The notes: generated by a model not told the origin, from the letters alone. A DNA stretch of 64,000 nt from Gonatopus flavifemur (GCA_018340375.1 JAFFJZ010000007.1:23782001-23846000); one strand, 5' to 3'; positions 23,648 through 35,354 are shown, counted from the stretch's first letter. Numbers and translations: made by a program.

Positions 23648-24605
23648 GGTGTACAAATAAGTTTCCGCGGTTTGTCAAAAGATGGCCCCACCAGAAGGTT
23701 ATGGAGAAATTGTCAGATGTAAAACGTAATATCCCAAGTTTAGTCATCTGGCAACACGCAAAAAGAACTTGCACTTACTCTACAAGTGACTCAACAAGCA
23801 ATTTCACATCGTTTAAAATCGTTAGGAATGATTCAAAAACAAGGAAATTGGGTTCCATATGAACTAAAGCCGAGAGACGTTGAACGCCGATTATGCATGA
23901 GTGAAATGCTGCTTGCCAGGAATAAAAAAAAGACTTTTTTGCATCGTATAGTCACTGGTGACGAAAAATGGATTCACTACGATAATCCAAAGAAGAGAAA
24001 GTCATGGGTTAAGCCCGGCGAACCATCAACATCGACAGCTAAGCCGAATATTCATGGAAAAAAACTCATGCTGTGTATTTGGTGGGATCAGCTTGGTGTC
24101 GTGTATTATGAATTGCTGAAACCAAGCGAAACCATTACTGGAGCTCTCTACCGAACACAATTGATGAGATTGAGTCGGGCACTTAAGGAAAAACGCGCCC
24201 ATTACTACTCCAGACACGACAAAATTATTCTTTTACACGATAATGCTCGTCCACATGTTGCGGCGCCGGTAAAAACATACTTGGAAACACTCAACTGGGA
24301 AGTTTTACCCCACCCGCCGTATTCACCAGACTTAGCCCCTTCTGATTATCACCTGTTCCGGTCGATGGCACATGGTCTGTCTGAGCAGCGCTTCACATCA
24401 TATGAAGACACCAAAAATTGGCTAGATTTGTGGATAGCGTCAAAAGATGAAGAGTTTTTTCGACGGGGTATCCGAATGTTGCCAGAAAGATGGGGAAAAG
24501 TAGTGGCAAATGATGGAAAATACTTTGAATAAAACGTAATGTACTTTTCCTTCACAATAAATTCCTAATTTTTTATAAAAAACCGCGGAAACTTATTTGT
24601 ACACC
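23648..24605 (+). mobile_element. Mariner element 1 (deleted, DD34D)
   Basis: Inverted termini ggtgtacaaataagtttccg at 23648 and the exact complement at 24586-24605, flanked by TA on both sides (23646-23647 and 24606-24607). At 958 bp it is shorter than the usual 1.25-1.3 kb of mariner, because the region coding for the N-terminal DNA-binding part is mostly missing. The transposase frame reads left to right. It sits inside another TIR element. Confidence 0.93.
23786..24532 (+). pseudogene. Mariner transposase, N-terminally deleted
   Basis: This frame encodes the catalytic part of a mariner-family transposase, a nuclear DDD enzyme that cuts and rejoins element ends at TA. It starts at a GTG codon, not ATG. 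The same frame is open back to 23744 (including the peptide QKELALTLQVTQQ) before a stop, so no authentic start exists. The 248 residues retain all three catalytic aspartates: D59 in VTGDE, D152 in HDNARPH and D187 in YSPDLAPSDY, the last two with the diagnostic 34-residue spacing. Mariner enzymes are usually about 345 residues. The lost portion holds the first helix-turn-helix region needed to bind the termini, so the copy should be unable to mobilise itself even though the catalytic core is open to the end. AATAAA motifs overlap the stop codon and recur about 20 bp later. Confidence 0.9.
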
Positions 24606-24944
24606 TAATATTTGTGCCGAATTTGGAATTTATAGATTCGACAGTACTCACTATAAGTAAGAGATTCCATATTGAAACTTGGGAATCGGTCAATTGTCAC
24701 AAAAATTACACACTTCGCAAAACAAACGATTCATTTCTTTTTGGTATGCTCAAAATGTTGCGTTGGCGAAGTGGAACTTTCAGGCGAGCTCGGGAGCCTT
24801 GTAAAAATACTTGGGTCTTCTCCATCGTTTTTTCGATACCGACTGTCAAAAGGGTTTTCAGAAAGAACATTTTTCTCGACTTTCGGCCACGTTTCTGCGT
24901 TTTTGAACCGCTGTGCACCGTAGATCCCATGTAAAATCTGCTAC

Positions 24945-25390
24945 AGAGTTTTATTTACATTGTTATCATAGTTACCATAATAACACTACTTCCGTTTACT
25001 TTAGTAGCAATGTACATATAACATTGATTCCAATGCAAATTTTATCCCAATTACACTCACGTAAGCATCAATGTCAAATTAACAATAATCAATGTTAAAT
25101 TCACATGACATTTTTTTTATTCGTGTGTACGGAGAAATTCTGGAATAGATCGTCAATGTTCGTATATTGATCATCAATGTGCAAAGAAAAAATGTATTTC
25201 TGTCTTTGACTTTTAGTGTAGTCGCATTGATCACCAATGTGAATGCAACGCTGGTCACTGTTCACTCGTCAGTTATCGATGCAGTCGCACCTGACATCGA
25301 GGTTAGAAAATTTATTTTTTGTTGCACATTGATGATCAATGTACGGACATTAGCAGTCTGTTTTACAATTCCTCCGTGTATTATCCCGAG
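24945..25390. repeat. Segment rich in CATTGATNNNCAATGT words
   Basis: Repeated near-palindromic words on ATTGAT/ATCAATGT occur at 25019, 25070, 25090, 25155, 25170, 25225 and 25330 (for example cattgatcaccaatgtg and cattgatgatcaatgta). This looks like the interior of a word-repeat MITE whose ends I could not place. The 77-codon frame through it has no motif. Confidence 0.5.
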
Positions 25391-25399
25391 TGAAAATTA

Positions 25400-26242
25400 A
25401 TCTGTCTGGGAGAGATTACCAAACGATAGATTATTTAAAAACGAATGATAAGAAAATCCCATATCATGTTGGAAGTTGGCCCCCCTTTGATAATTTATCG
25501 CCCAGTGATCTCTTGCCAAGCTAATTTGTTTGATCCCAATGCCGAAAGGAAGATTTTTAAAAATTATGTGAAATTTATATATAATTCAATAAAGTTTATA
25601 GGTAAGGACGTATAAATGATATACATATAAGTTTCGAAATTGTTTCACTCAAGAGATAACATACTCAACCAATGTTTTGAAAAAAAAGTAAACTAGTTCG
25701 AAACGTCCGCTGAAAAGATCCTTCCTTTCAAAGGATGAATAAACATCTCTTCGACCTTTCCTTTCAATTGTATCAAATGATGATTTCAATGGGTAATTTT
25801 TCATTACTAACTCTTGTGAAAAGCGTTTTCAATGTGAAAAATGTAATACTCTCAAGGGGCATCACATGTTTCATATTTTAAAAAACAACTCAGATTCTTC
25901 ATCGAATAATCAAACTCATAATTTTCAGCTCTGGAGCTCATGTCGTATATATATTGTTTGAAAAGCGTAAATCCATGAGTAGTCAGATACGTATGTTATT
26001 CACAATAATATCATTACTCGCGTGAGCGGCAAGGAGTTCATTAGAAAATATTTTCCCGTTGAAATTCACATGAATCCTAAGCATTCGATAGTTGTGACAA
26101 AAATGTTTCTTCTTCAAATTTGTGTAATCCAAACACTTGGAATTAATTGAAAACATTGAAACATACTTGGTAATTACACGAGCTTCATCCAGATTATACC
26201 TAAAATTTGTAGAATTATGTATAATTTATGTTTAATTATACA
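25400..26242. other. Gene-free block
   Basis: No gene or element boundary recognised. AT-rich sequence with short frames only. Confidence 0.4.
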
Positions 26243-26250
26243 CAACATAT

Positions 26251-26375
26251 CGAGGTTCCACGATATTTCATACACAATTTGTATGAAGTTTTTATCGGGA
26301 TTTCATCAAATCCAATATAAACTTGGCATAGTTTCTATGAAAAAATCGATACCGTGGAATATCGTGAACCTCTAC
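26251..26375. mobile_element. hAT-type MITE, GATATC family, copy 1
   Basis: Ends cgaggttccacgatatttca and inverted tggaatatcgtgaacctc. It is flanked by CAACATAT on both sides (26243-26250 and 26376-26383), an 8-bp target duplication. The interior (aatttgtatgaagttttt, ccaatataaactt, gtttctatga) matches the three copies at 35.4-36.0 kb. The left terminus seems to have lost two bases relative to the right. Confidence 0.75.
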
Positions 26376-28980
26376 CAACATATATCAACAATATTGAATT
26401 ATATATAAATTGTATATAATTTTGAAAATCTGCTCACTCGACAATTGAATGATGCGTCGACTGTGAAGTTGAATAAATATATAAAAACCAAGTGTAAACT
26501 GAAATGTGTATTATGAAATTGAATATAAATGATTCAAACTCAACAAGATTATACAGACAATGGAATTGAGAAACCACAAACATCTGAAACACCATATACA
26601 TACCACGAAATACATGAAATTTTAACCTACTTTTGTTTTTCTTCCTTTCTTCTGGTTCTTCTCCCTAGTTTTTGCAACTCCCTTCTTTTGTCCCTTCCTC
26701 CTGCCGATTTTGAATTTTTTTACCTCATTCCAACGGCCAGACTTCTACCAACGAGACGTGACTTCGCGTATAAAGCCTTCTTAAGGAGACTGCGCATTAT
26801 TAATCCGCGCGCGCTTTCGAGTCTCCTCAAGGAAGCTGCTTAGAATTAAATTGCAAGCACGGACCACCCGATTTCTCGCGGGACTTTCTTGGAGAATTTT
26901 CGAAGACAGCATTGACGAGAAGGGAAGAAAGAGAAGGCAAAAAAAACACAATCGTATGTTTCCAAGGAACATCAAATTTTCACGGCTTTGGTACCAGTAG
27001 TTTTCCAATAAAAGTAAATATTTGAATATTCCAAATTTCTGATTGAATTTTCAATTACATGTGAGAGAGGCCAAAGTTGCTCATGTAATTAAAAAATTCC
27101 TTCACGTTTTGATGTGGATGAAATTTCAGTTACGAGAATTGACATTAGGTGATCAAATTCAGTAATATATGAATTCTCAATTCAGTTACCAAAAATAGAA
27201 GAATACATGAAATATCAAGAACATTCCAACGATATAGGATCATTTATTATCTCAAACAACGGAATCAATCATTTCAAACAAGCATGAGGTTTGTGACAAA
27301 TGATTTCTAACCTCGATATTCAGAATATCGATGAAAAAGTGAACACGATGCTATGAGCATATATCACTTACATCGAATTACCGGCCTGATACATAAATCC
27401 AACATAAATTTCATGTGTTTCCAAAGATTAGTTTTCATAGATTTCAACATTATTAAGATTCCTTTCGGATATAAAAATCACATAATCATCATAAAATATA
27501 AATCATGAAAAATAGTGTCGTCCTTAAGAGAATTCTTATATTACTACCGAGTTCTCTCTTTTTTCTCTTTCGTTCTTTGCAGTCTCTGATTTATTTTTGT
27601 CACGGATGAGATTACAATTCAAAAGGAGGAAATCGTGACTTCGCGAGATGTTTCGAATTGATCAAATAATTATAAAGATTTCGAGGAATCGTATCCTGTA
27701 CAAATGGCAGCACGATTCCTTTTCATCTATCCTCATTGTCTACGAATTAAACGTTAATCTGGGGCAAACTCTGTGCACTTTGTCTCTCCGTACTACGTCT
27801 TGAGAGCAGCAACAGCTTCTGCTTCTTAATCCCCTTAACATTTACCACAGTTGTTGTACTTGATAAGGGTGAAGGGTGGAGTTGGTGTGCTACGATGAGC
27901 GAACAGTTTATCGTTTTACATACCATTAACATAATTTATAGAAAAAATGATCGAATTTCCGAATAGAAAATGTTACTTATATGCCACGACAATTCGTTAT
28001 AGTACTTTTCAACCTAGATTCATGTTCCGTTACAAAAAGAAAAGAGTCTTCAATGCAATTTAGTATTCCAATAACTCAGAAGTAGAACGGGGTAACATTT
28101 TCGAAAAGATATTCTAATGAATCCCACAGAATGCTTAAATGAACTGAAGGTTTTCCATTGACCTACAAAATGAAATGTAAAATGTTTAAAATATGCGAGA
28201 GAAAACAATACGTCCACTTCCCGCATCACAATGTGTTGGAAATTGATAAAATTCCAAAGAATTTTTGAATATTCTTGACACATAAAAAAGGATGCGTCAA
28301 CGCAAAAACATCTTTGCAAATCCTTTTTCTGTCTTATTTTCATCATTTTTGACCTTCACTTGATTAATTAAATAAAAAAAAAATATATACAAAATTATCA
28401 TCAAAGTTTCTCTATTTTATAGATACGTCACAAAGAAATCCTTCCAAATCCTATCGCAATAAATTACATCATGTCTGACCAAAAATTAATATTTCATCAT
28501 CATCAAACTTGACAGAAATTTCGCCCACTCTTAATCATATATCTGGACATCACAAAAAGTCTGATGAATCTTGTAAACATATATACCTGAAATTTTTTCA
28601 TTCCATCTGTTACACAAGGATTTGCTCGATTCTCGTAAAATAATATATGCACGGACTTGTTTTTCATAACGAATTTCCTCGTATATTTTTTCTGACGCAT
28701 GAATCTCTGAATTAAAAACGTACTTATTCTTCGTATTATGTGTTATATACTTGCGTATGATTCAAGCTGAAGTAAACCAAGTTCTTTATAAAACAAAAGA
28801 GCAACTTTTCCCATCAAACAGAGTTTGGATAATAAGGTGTTTTTTTTTCATGGAATACAGGGAGAATAAATAAATCTGTTAACAAATCATGAAGTAAATG
28901 AGTTTGAAATTAATTGTGAAATTTTTCTCCGACGTTGAAGGTGAATTGAAATAATGAAACAAAGGTAAAGAAGATCAAGT
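26376..28980. other. Gene-free block with a GC-rich hairpin
   Basis: No recognisable gene. At about 26779-26836 the sequence forms an imperfect hairpin: cttcttaaggagact pairs with agtctcctcaaggaag around a GC-rich loop (gcgcattattaatccgcgcg). This is a local GC island in AT-rich surroundings. The 27747-27932 frame on the minus strand is unrecognised. Confidence 0.4.
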
Positions 28981-28984
28981 ACAT

Positions 28985-29180
28985 ACTGTACAAAATGTGG
29001 AGAGTTCTTCCTCACCCCAGTGGTGGATTTCATACCCTAATCGTGGGGGCATGAATTTTTCATAAAAAATAGGGGACTTTCCCTTCATTCTCAGGAACTA
29101 TATTGCTTCTTAAGGGTTGAATCTTGAAAAAAGTGAGGAACAATTCTACTAATTTATGAAGAAAAGTCCCCCCCCCCCCC
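28985..29180. repeat. Decayed CCTC/GTGG-type MITE fragment and C tract
   Basis: tactgtacaaaatgtggaga at 28986 followed by cttcctcaccc resembles 49567-49610 (cactgtgaaaaatgtgggg, cagttcctcc), so it is probably a relic of that family. It ends near an uninterrupted run of 14 C at 29168-29181. Confidence 0.4.
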
Positions 29181-29289
29181 CAGATAGCATTGAAATTCCT
29201 CTGGGCGTTTTAGAAACATAACCTTAGTTCTGCGCGCTTCGTCTCCTGGGAGTAGGTTTAAATACGTTCAGAGAATGTTCATTTTTGAT

Positions 29290-29487
29290 GCACTTGCACG
29301 CAGAGAAAAATTCTTGCTGAAAAAGCGATTTCGAAAAATCTACTTTGCTAAATTAGCAAAACGGTTGCTGTTACAGCAAAGATTCTGTTATTTTAGCAAG
29401 ATATTTGCCAATTCAGCAACAAGTTTTGCCATATCAGCAAAGCAAATCTTCGAGGTTTGCTGTTTCAGCAACTTTTTTTCTCTGAGT
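29290..29487. mobile_element. CAGCAA-word MITE, copy 2
   Basis: Left end cacgcagagaaaaattcttg, inverted right end ttttttctctgagtgtg. The interior is built from ttgctg/cagcaa/ttagcaa words about every 20-30 bp. A 95-codon frame covers it but has the same word bias and is not a protein gene. No clear target duplication. Confidence 0.65.
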
Positions 29488-29499
29488 GTGAATACCTCC

Positions 29500-30017
29500 C
29501 AGTACGTCTTTTTCATCTACCGCGGGACGTTCTCGTTATGTTTCCCAAACGTACTTTCATGAAAACTAACCTTCACAAACATATGTTTAGTATCGCAGAA
29601 CGTCATTAATATCTTCATTGAACACGTTCCTAGAACGTCGCATGGTGGATATAAATCGAACATCACAGAACATTTGTATGTCCCTGGGATATACATGCGA
29701 CGTTTTTAGAACGTCCTGGGATTTTATTTGAACGTTTTCTGTGAGAGTAAGTACGTTTTTTGAACGTTCAGAAAACCTCTCGATGCTATCCAGGCCATTG
29801 TAGGGGAATTTCGTTGCCACCATTCGACACTTATTTTTTAGAGTGCTGATATCGGTGATCATCAATATGAATTTACTTTGAAATCGATTGATATCTGAGT
29901 AATTCTTACTCTTTTTTTTCATTTGATTAGAAATTGATTTCAATTCAAACCATCATGGACAAAAATAATCTACTAATATTTCGATGACTGAAAATTAGTG
30001 ACAGGAGCTATTTTTTA
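29500..30017. other. Gene-free block with AACGTTC words
   Basis: Repeated AGAACGTC/GAACGTTC words (29615-29790), including ttttgaacgttcagaaaacc at 29757-29776, which recurs as a longer perfect palindrome at 60211. Probably a decayed element. The 118-codon minus-strand frame follows these words and is unrecognised. Confidence 0.4.
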
Positions 30018-31334
30018 GATACCGTAGAATGGGGTTACTTTGATCCGCGGGTTCACCTTGATAACTACTTTGTTTGTATATAAAACAATATTTTAAGCGA
30101 AGATGAGATTCAATTTTTAATTTTTCCTTCAGTGGTCAGCAACACAGAAGACCTCTAAATAATTCTGTTCGCAATGTAACAATCTGTCTCGTAAATGAAT
30201 GTGAAAAAAATAGTAAAGACGTAAGTGTAATTTGTTTATTCAATTCATAATATCGGAAAATTTCATCACTAATTTCATCCCCTGAATTCCAATGAATCTA
30301 GGATTGCAATATGTGATTGATCAATTTTTTGAAGATACTATGAATCAAAACTCAAATTTGTACTCCCCAATGTGTACTCGGGGTTGAAAGATTTTGTGTA
30401 CGGGGTTACTTTGATCAGGTATATGGGGTAACTTTGATCAACGGTGTGGTGTGATTCTGATCAGCCACATAGGATGATAATGAGAGGCAGGACTGGATCA
30501 AATGTTGCTCTGGGAGCGAGTGTATCAGTGTTCGAGTCAGAAAACCGAAATGATGAAAATGTTCCAACTTCTGCAGAAAAGAAGAAGCAAAGGGCGAAGA
30601 AAACTTGATCAACGCAGAAAGAGAAATTCAGATGCTCTATAAAGAGAGTTTGTTGACATCCAATTGCATTACATGATACAAATCATACAGGATTTCAGTT
30701 TCGCATTGATATTTGATACCCATATGTGAAATTTTCCTCCAGTTTTCATATTAAACGATCCGAGTTCATGTGATTCCAATAAGATTTTGTTTGATTTACA
30801 ATAATGTAAATAAACCCAACAAACACAGCTTCTAAAACTTGATGGAGAATGTTGCATAAGAAGTCATTTAATTACCTAATAAATATCTTTCAGATCATTG
30901 TCTGAAAAATATCTAATGGATATCTGAAAAACGTCTTATGCAGCATTTCTTGACAACTTTTAAACATTGTGTTTGTTGGAAAGATTTAACGGAGATACTC
31001 GCGTTATTTCATTATTCTCGTGAACGTTTATCGTTCTCAAATGTTTCTTGACCAGTATTATTCATGTCATAAGGAAATATAAACATGCACTGAGCAAACG
31101 CCTACTCAGAATATAAGCAATCAAAATAACCCCACTTGACGGGTAACTTTGATCATAGGGTTTTCAATTATTCAAATCCAAACTAACTAACCGAATTTTT
31201 TCTAATGAAGAATATTGACAGTATTATAAAAACCGATTATGATACTCATTCCGTGAAATTCCGTCTCAAGTGGTTTGACTTTTGAAGTGTCATAAATTTT
31301 GAAATTGATCAAAGTAACCCCATTTTACGGTATC
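30018..31334. mobile_element. 1.3-kb TIR element with TTACTTTGATC words
   Basis: A 28-bp terminal inverted repeat, gataccgtagaatggggt... at 30018-30045 and its complement at 31307-31334, with one mismatch. The inner half of the repeat, GGGGTTACTTTGATC, is echoed inside at 30402, 30424, 30446 (degenerate) and 31140. No transposase frame; non-autonomous. A further MITE is nested at 30816-30979. No target duplication is obvious, so the superfamily is unassigned. Confidence 0.8.
30816..30979. mobile_element. Hairpin MITE with CCAACAAACACA ends
   Basis: The left arm ccaacaaacacagcttctaa and the right arm (complement ccaacaaacacaatgttta) remain alignable for about 50 bp (both contain tgc(t)gcataaga). 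The interior repeats tatctgaaaaa/aatatctttcaga words. 164 bp, inside the larger TIR element. Confidence 0.7.
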
Positions 31335-31340
31335 GGAATT

Positions 31341-31530
31341 TCGTGTATTTTTCACCCACATGTATTTTTCAAATGGTTCACTCACAAGTTATGCTAAATA
31401 TTAACACAAAAATGTATTAAATCGACATAAAAAAGTTGAGGTGATGCTGAAAATCTGTTGATTTTACAATTTTATACGTTCTTGTCAAAATAAACTCTGA
31501 ATGAACCGTTAGTGACATGAACTTCTTAAC
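31341..31530. mobile_element. Decayed copy of the 43280-43492 MITE
   Basis: Directly follows the 1.3-kb element. It shares with 43280-43492, in order, gtgtatttttcaccc-like, aatattaacacaaaaatgta, tcgacataaaaaa, gctgaaaatctg, tacgtt and aaactctgaatgaacc segments. The termini are poor. Confidence 0.55.
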
Positions 31531-31547
31531 TGTTTTTGTCGCTATTC

Positions 31548-31900
31548 AAATATCAGTCATTGAAATGATGCTGCCACAGGTACGTTGAGGAAACAACAAT
31601 TTTCCCTCAAAAAAACGGTGACAGCGAAGTTTCTCCGTGGATGGGAAATTCTTTACCAAGATTTTTGTCACGATAATTAATTTTTTTTCATTTGTAGAAG
31701 ACATTTGGTTCTTATTATATGGTAGTTCATTTTCTAGCGAATTAAACTTCGCGAGACTAGCGAATGACTGATAATTATAATGAATCACTTCGTAAACACA
31801 ACGAATCAGTTCTTCAAAACAGCGAATTGCCACTGTCAAGTTATTTAATTGACTTAGCGGAGACAGATTTGTGGAAACAGCGAAATCTTTTTTCTCCATG
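31548..31900. mobile_element. Degenerate GGTGRCAGC/CTCC-word element
   Basis: The segment 31565-31715 aligns with the left arm of 49155-49806 (aaaaaacggtgacagcgaag against aaaaaatggtggcagcaac, then ctccgtggatgggaa against ctccatagatgggga, then tttgtagaaga). The 117-codon minus-strand frame over it is not recognisable as a protein. Confidence 0.5.
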
Positions 31901-32944
31901 TGATTGATTTAATGTTCAAAAGGCAATATAGATCTTCAAAATGGAAAGAGAATTCCTTATTTTCCATGAAGGAAGAAGATTTCCCAAGATGAAGGGACCA
32001 AACCTACTACTGATGTGAAGAAAAACTCCTCATATTTTTTATCGCGTACGTTTTCTCACTCTGATAAATAACTACAGCTGCAATTATTCTAACTGTAAAA
32101 ATGAAGGAAAGAGTTGAGAAAGTGAGTTGCTCCGGATCCCAGAGTGAATTCATTTCTCTCCCTTGTTGACTATAGATTCAAAATAAAATTTTGGAACAGC
32201 TATAACGTTTAAACATCAACGGTTAATGACGATATATGTGAAAACATGAAATTGGTAACCATGGCAACGTTACTAGCTCACTTCATCCATATCAACCGTT
32301 AATATGTGACTCATTAACAAGGGATGTGCCGGTGGGTGACTGCAGATCTCCAAATTTCATATTTTCATAGACATCAGCTTTTGATGTCCAAACGTTATCT
32401 GTTACAAAATTTTATCTTCAGTGTCCCTAGATTGCGAAGAAGGAAAAGTGAAACTTCCTGAACGTTAATTACATAATGCATTCCGTCTACGGTTCATTGA
32501 TTACAAAATTAGTGGACCTATTAACCTTATCGCGGAAATGAGCTGCTTTAAACCCTTTTGTACTTGAGAGTAGCTTGAATGGCACTCGAAATTCCCTTTA
32601 TGTTGTCGCACATAATACGTGTATTCTACTGTGCACTGAGGTGCACGAATACGTTTGTACGTAGAAAGAGACTTGTTAATGCCCGTACAGTAAGAAAGAA
32701 TGATTGAAATACTGGAAATTGTATTCACTCATGAGATATACGATTCTATCATTTCGATTAAATTAATTAAGATTAATAATGAGATACCCCCGCATACATC
32801 ATCATCTTAGGAGTTAACATATATCATACATAGTTTTTATATCAGACTATATGGATTCGTATGGAATGAATTTCTATACGGAATTGCAATTACAAGAGAA
32901 GAGATTCACATGAAAATCGATCCAACAATATTACGCAGTTTGTA
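31901..32944. other. Gene-free block
   Basis: No gene. 31990-32065 shares tgaagaaaaactcctcatat and ttttctcactctga landmarks with 49385-49445, a further dispersed repeat. Otherwise AT-rich sequence with short frames. Confidence 0.4.
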
Positions 32945-32951
32945 ATAAAAC

Positions 32952-34502
32952 TAGTGTTCCCGCGATCCGAACTTATTCGAGTTTTGAGCATGAGCTCGGC
33001 TCTTGTGTTTTACAGTGAGGATCGGCTTGGAGATCGGATCGATAGCTCAACTGCTCGGATCGGAGCTCGAATTGGCTCGAAAATCGGCGAGCTAGATCGA
33101 CGATCTTACGATCTCCATCCAAAATACATGCCAATAAAAAATTTTTGCATTCAAAAGCTCTTTGGAATGGAACATATTTCTGAAACTTTTGAAGCTGGAG
33201 TATAAATCAACGCTTCCTCGAAATTTTCATGACTGATTGAATCAAATTTTACAAATGTGTTAATTATAATAACTCAATGAATGCATCTTTTAATGATTAC
33301 ACTGCAAAAACTATGTTGCTGAAGTTTGAATCGTTTATTGAAACGAATTAGTACTCGAATAATACAATATTCAGATATTATAGACCAAAAAATCTTGCAG
33401 TGCAACTTTAAACTATGTTTGCAATTTCAAGAAGTTGAAATCTGGGGATAAATACCGATAATTTGTCAGGTTTTGTGAGTTTGAATTTTCGTTTCGTTTC
33501 TATAAACGATTCAAATTTCCACAACATCCAAAACTGATATCTTATTCTAAGATACTTTTGTAGTGACTTTTCAAACATTTCAAAATTTTACTGTAATCAT
33601 ATTCAAAACGCGAAACTACGTTTTCATTCAAGGCATGACGTGTTTGATTAGCGAACAAAAATGTTCCGAAGCTGTATGTAGAAACATCACCTCAAATTAC
33701 TATAATGTCCACGTCAAAGTGAAGAGCAGGAACAATGTATCCCAAATGTATATTGTGCCATTTTAAAGCAAAGCTAAACGAGATTCTAATCAACCTTATG
33801 ATTAAGAATCATTAATTCAATCCATCTCTTCAAGTTAAATGTGATGAACCTCACTTCTATCATCTGCTTTGAAAACAAACATATTGAAACGTCAGTGTCG
33901 CGAAATAAGATACTGATGTTTTCCAGTTAAAACAGTCAAGTGTTTCATTTGAATTATCAAACATATCGTGGCTCATTTCAAGACATATCTTTGACGGCAA
34001 TTTTTGCAGTGTAGGTGGGTAAATACATCATTAAATGTATCTTCAGAAGATTGGGGAAGAAAAACCAACTTTATGAAAGAAAAATATCTTTGTAAATATA
34101 TTTTTACAAAATTCCTGACTTTGCTACTAATTGAACACAATATTGTTGCATAAACCGTGATAAATATGAAAAAAAATACACTCTGACTTATTCCATGATA
34201 ATCTCAATATTCAATCTCAATATTATAATAATTATAATCTCAATATTGTTTCATGCGTAAAATCAAGTAGTTTTTCATCACATGTTTTCTCTGTTTCCTC
34301 GTCTGAAGGGAAATTTCTTACGATCTAGCTCGTCGATTTCATAGTTCTGGCTTAGCTCGAAACTCAGATCGACTGAAATTTTTTCAGCTCTGCTCGAAGA
34401 TCGTATCGTACAGAATTATTGAGGTCGGCTCGAAGATTAGCTCGAAATGTCGAGCCAATCCGAGACGATCTTCGATCTGGATCGAAGATCGCGGCAACAC
34501 TA
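32952..34502. mobile_element. hAT-like element with GATCG/CTCGAA words
   Basis: Left end tagtgttcccgcgatc; the right end is the complement of tagtgttgccgcgatc. Both edges (32952-33120 and 34323-34500) are dense in GATCG, GCTCGAA and CGAGCT words, making them GC-richer than the middle. The flanks aataaaac and aataaaca agree at the first six of eight bases, compatible with a decayed hAT target duplication. About 1.55 kb, no transposase; it contains a nested element at 33298-34013. Confidence 0.7.
33298..34013. mobile_element. TACACTGCAAAAA-ended element nested in hAT-like host
   Basis: Perfect 13-bp inverted termini tacactgcaaaaa/tttttgcagtgta. The interior carries the inverted word pair gaagtttgaatcgtttattg (33320) and ctataaacgattcaaatttc (33500), also found at 36070-36390 and 41680-41715. 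716 bp, no recognisable protein. Confidence 0.65.
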
Positions 34503-34510
34503 AATAAACA

Positions 34511-35109
34511 TACCGTAAATATAAACATACGTAAATAGTCAGCCATAATGAAACAATGCTGACATAAAGATTTAACGCTCAACGGTTACTCTCGCTCATT
34601 AACTTTCATGGAATCATGTATTTATCTGCGACAATGGCGCCACAGTTAGTACTTGGCATGTCAACTATCTGCGCCATTGACATCCTCACTGCTGCTACTA
34701 GAAATCATATCCTGATACCAATATTCTCGTTTAAGCTGTTTGTAATTTGAACTATCGTCACTCTCAGTTTTCAATAATTTATCACTTTGCTTTGAGAATA
34801 CATAAAAACTCTTATTCGTGTGTAGAAAATTACTCCACAGTTGGGTAAAAAGTCTTGTCCACGCTGTAAACAATGAGAGATACGATTTTACGCATTCCTG
34901 ACTGTGATAATCGGATGGGTTTTTCGATGAAGATATAAATCACTTGTTTTTTGCTTGTACTACAAAAACGATTAGTGAAAAATAAAAGGAATTACTAATG
35001 ACTTCGGCAATTTGAGTTTAGCTCTCAAGCTGAGAGGGTAATCATGAACACAAATCAACGCGTGAGACTTTAAAATAACAGTACAAAAATAACATAGTTT
35101 CTAAAATTG
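34511..35109. other. Gene-free block
   Basis: No gene or element boundary recognised. Short frames on the minus strand at 34364-34582 and 34661-34873 have no motif. Confidence 0.4.
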
Positions 35110-35354
35110 TACACTAAGAGAAATAATTACTGATACCAAGAAAATGTATTCTTGAATATCTTTGAGAATATATATTCTTGATTGCAGGTGATGTATTATA
35201 GAGTCAAGAGAAATTTTCTTGAATCAAGGAAATATTTTCTCAATTCGAGAAATCTATCCTTAATGCTAGAAAAATTTTCTTGTATCAAGAGTGAATATTT
35301 TTGATATTTTTTTCAAATATACTGTTGATGATAGTGATTATTTCTCTCAGTGTA
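35110..35354. mobile_element. MITE with TTCTTGAATCAAGAA words
   Basis: Inverted termini tacactaagagaaataat and, from the right, tacactgagagaaataat (one mismatch in 18). The interior repeats TTCTTGA/TCAAGAA in both orientations (tattcttgaatat, tattcttgatt, tttcttgaatcaagga, ttcttgtatcaagag). 245 bp, no coding capacity. Confidence 0.75.

Larger units (their letters stand above)
22511..24920. mobile_element. TIR element interrupted by mariner 1
   Basis: The left end 22515-22555 (gcacagtggttcaaaaac, cgtggcc) matches the reverse complement of the right end 24880-24917 (gcacagcggttcaaaaac, cgtggcc). Without the 958-bp mariner inside it would be about 1.45 kb. The interior holds three roughly 125-bp tandem units, each opening with a ccgccatattggatc-like word. 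No transposase of its own is visible. Non-autonomous, family unassigned. Confidence 0.65.

Noticed and set aside
24026..24217. Minus-strand frames within mariner 1 (also 24349-24555)
   Set aside because: Antisense shadows of the transposase frame.
29587..29943. 118-codon minus-strand frame
   Set aside because: It tracks AGAACGTC repeat words of a decayed element and shows no protein motif.
31546..31899. 117-codon minus-strand frame
   Set aside because: Overlaps a repeat with relatives at 49.2 kb that do not keep the frame open in the same way.
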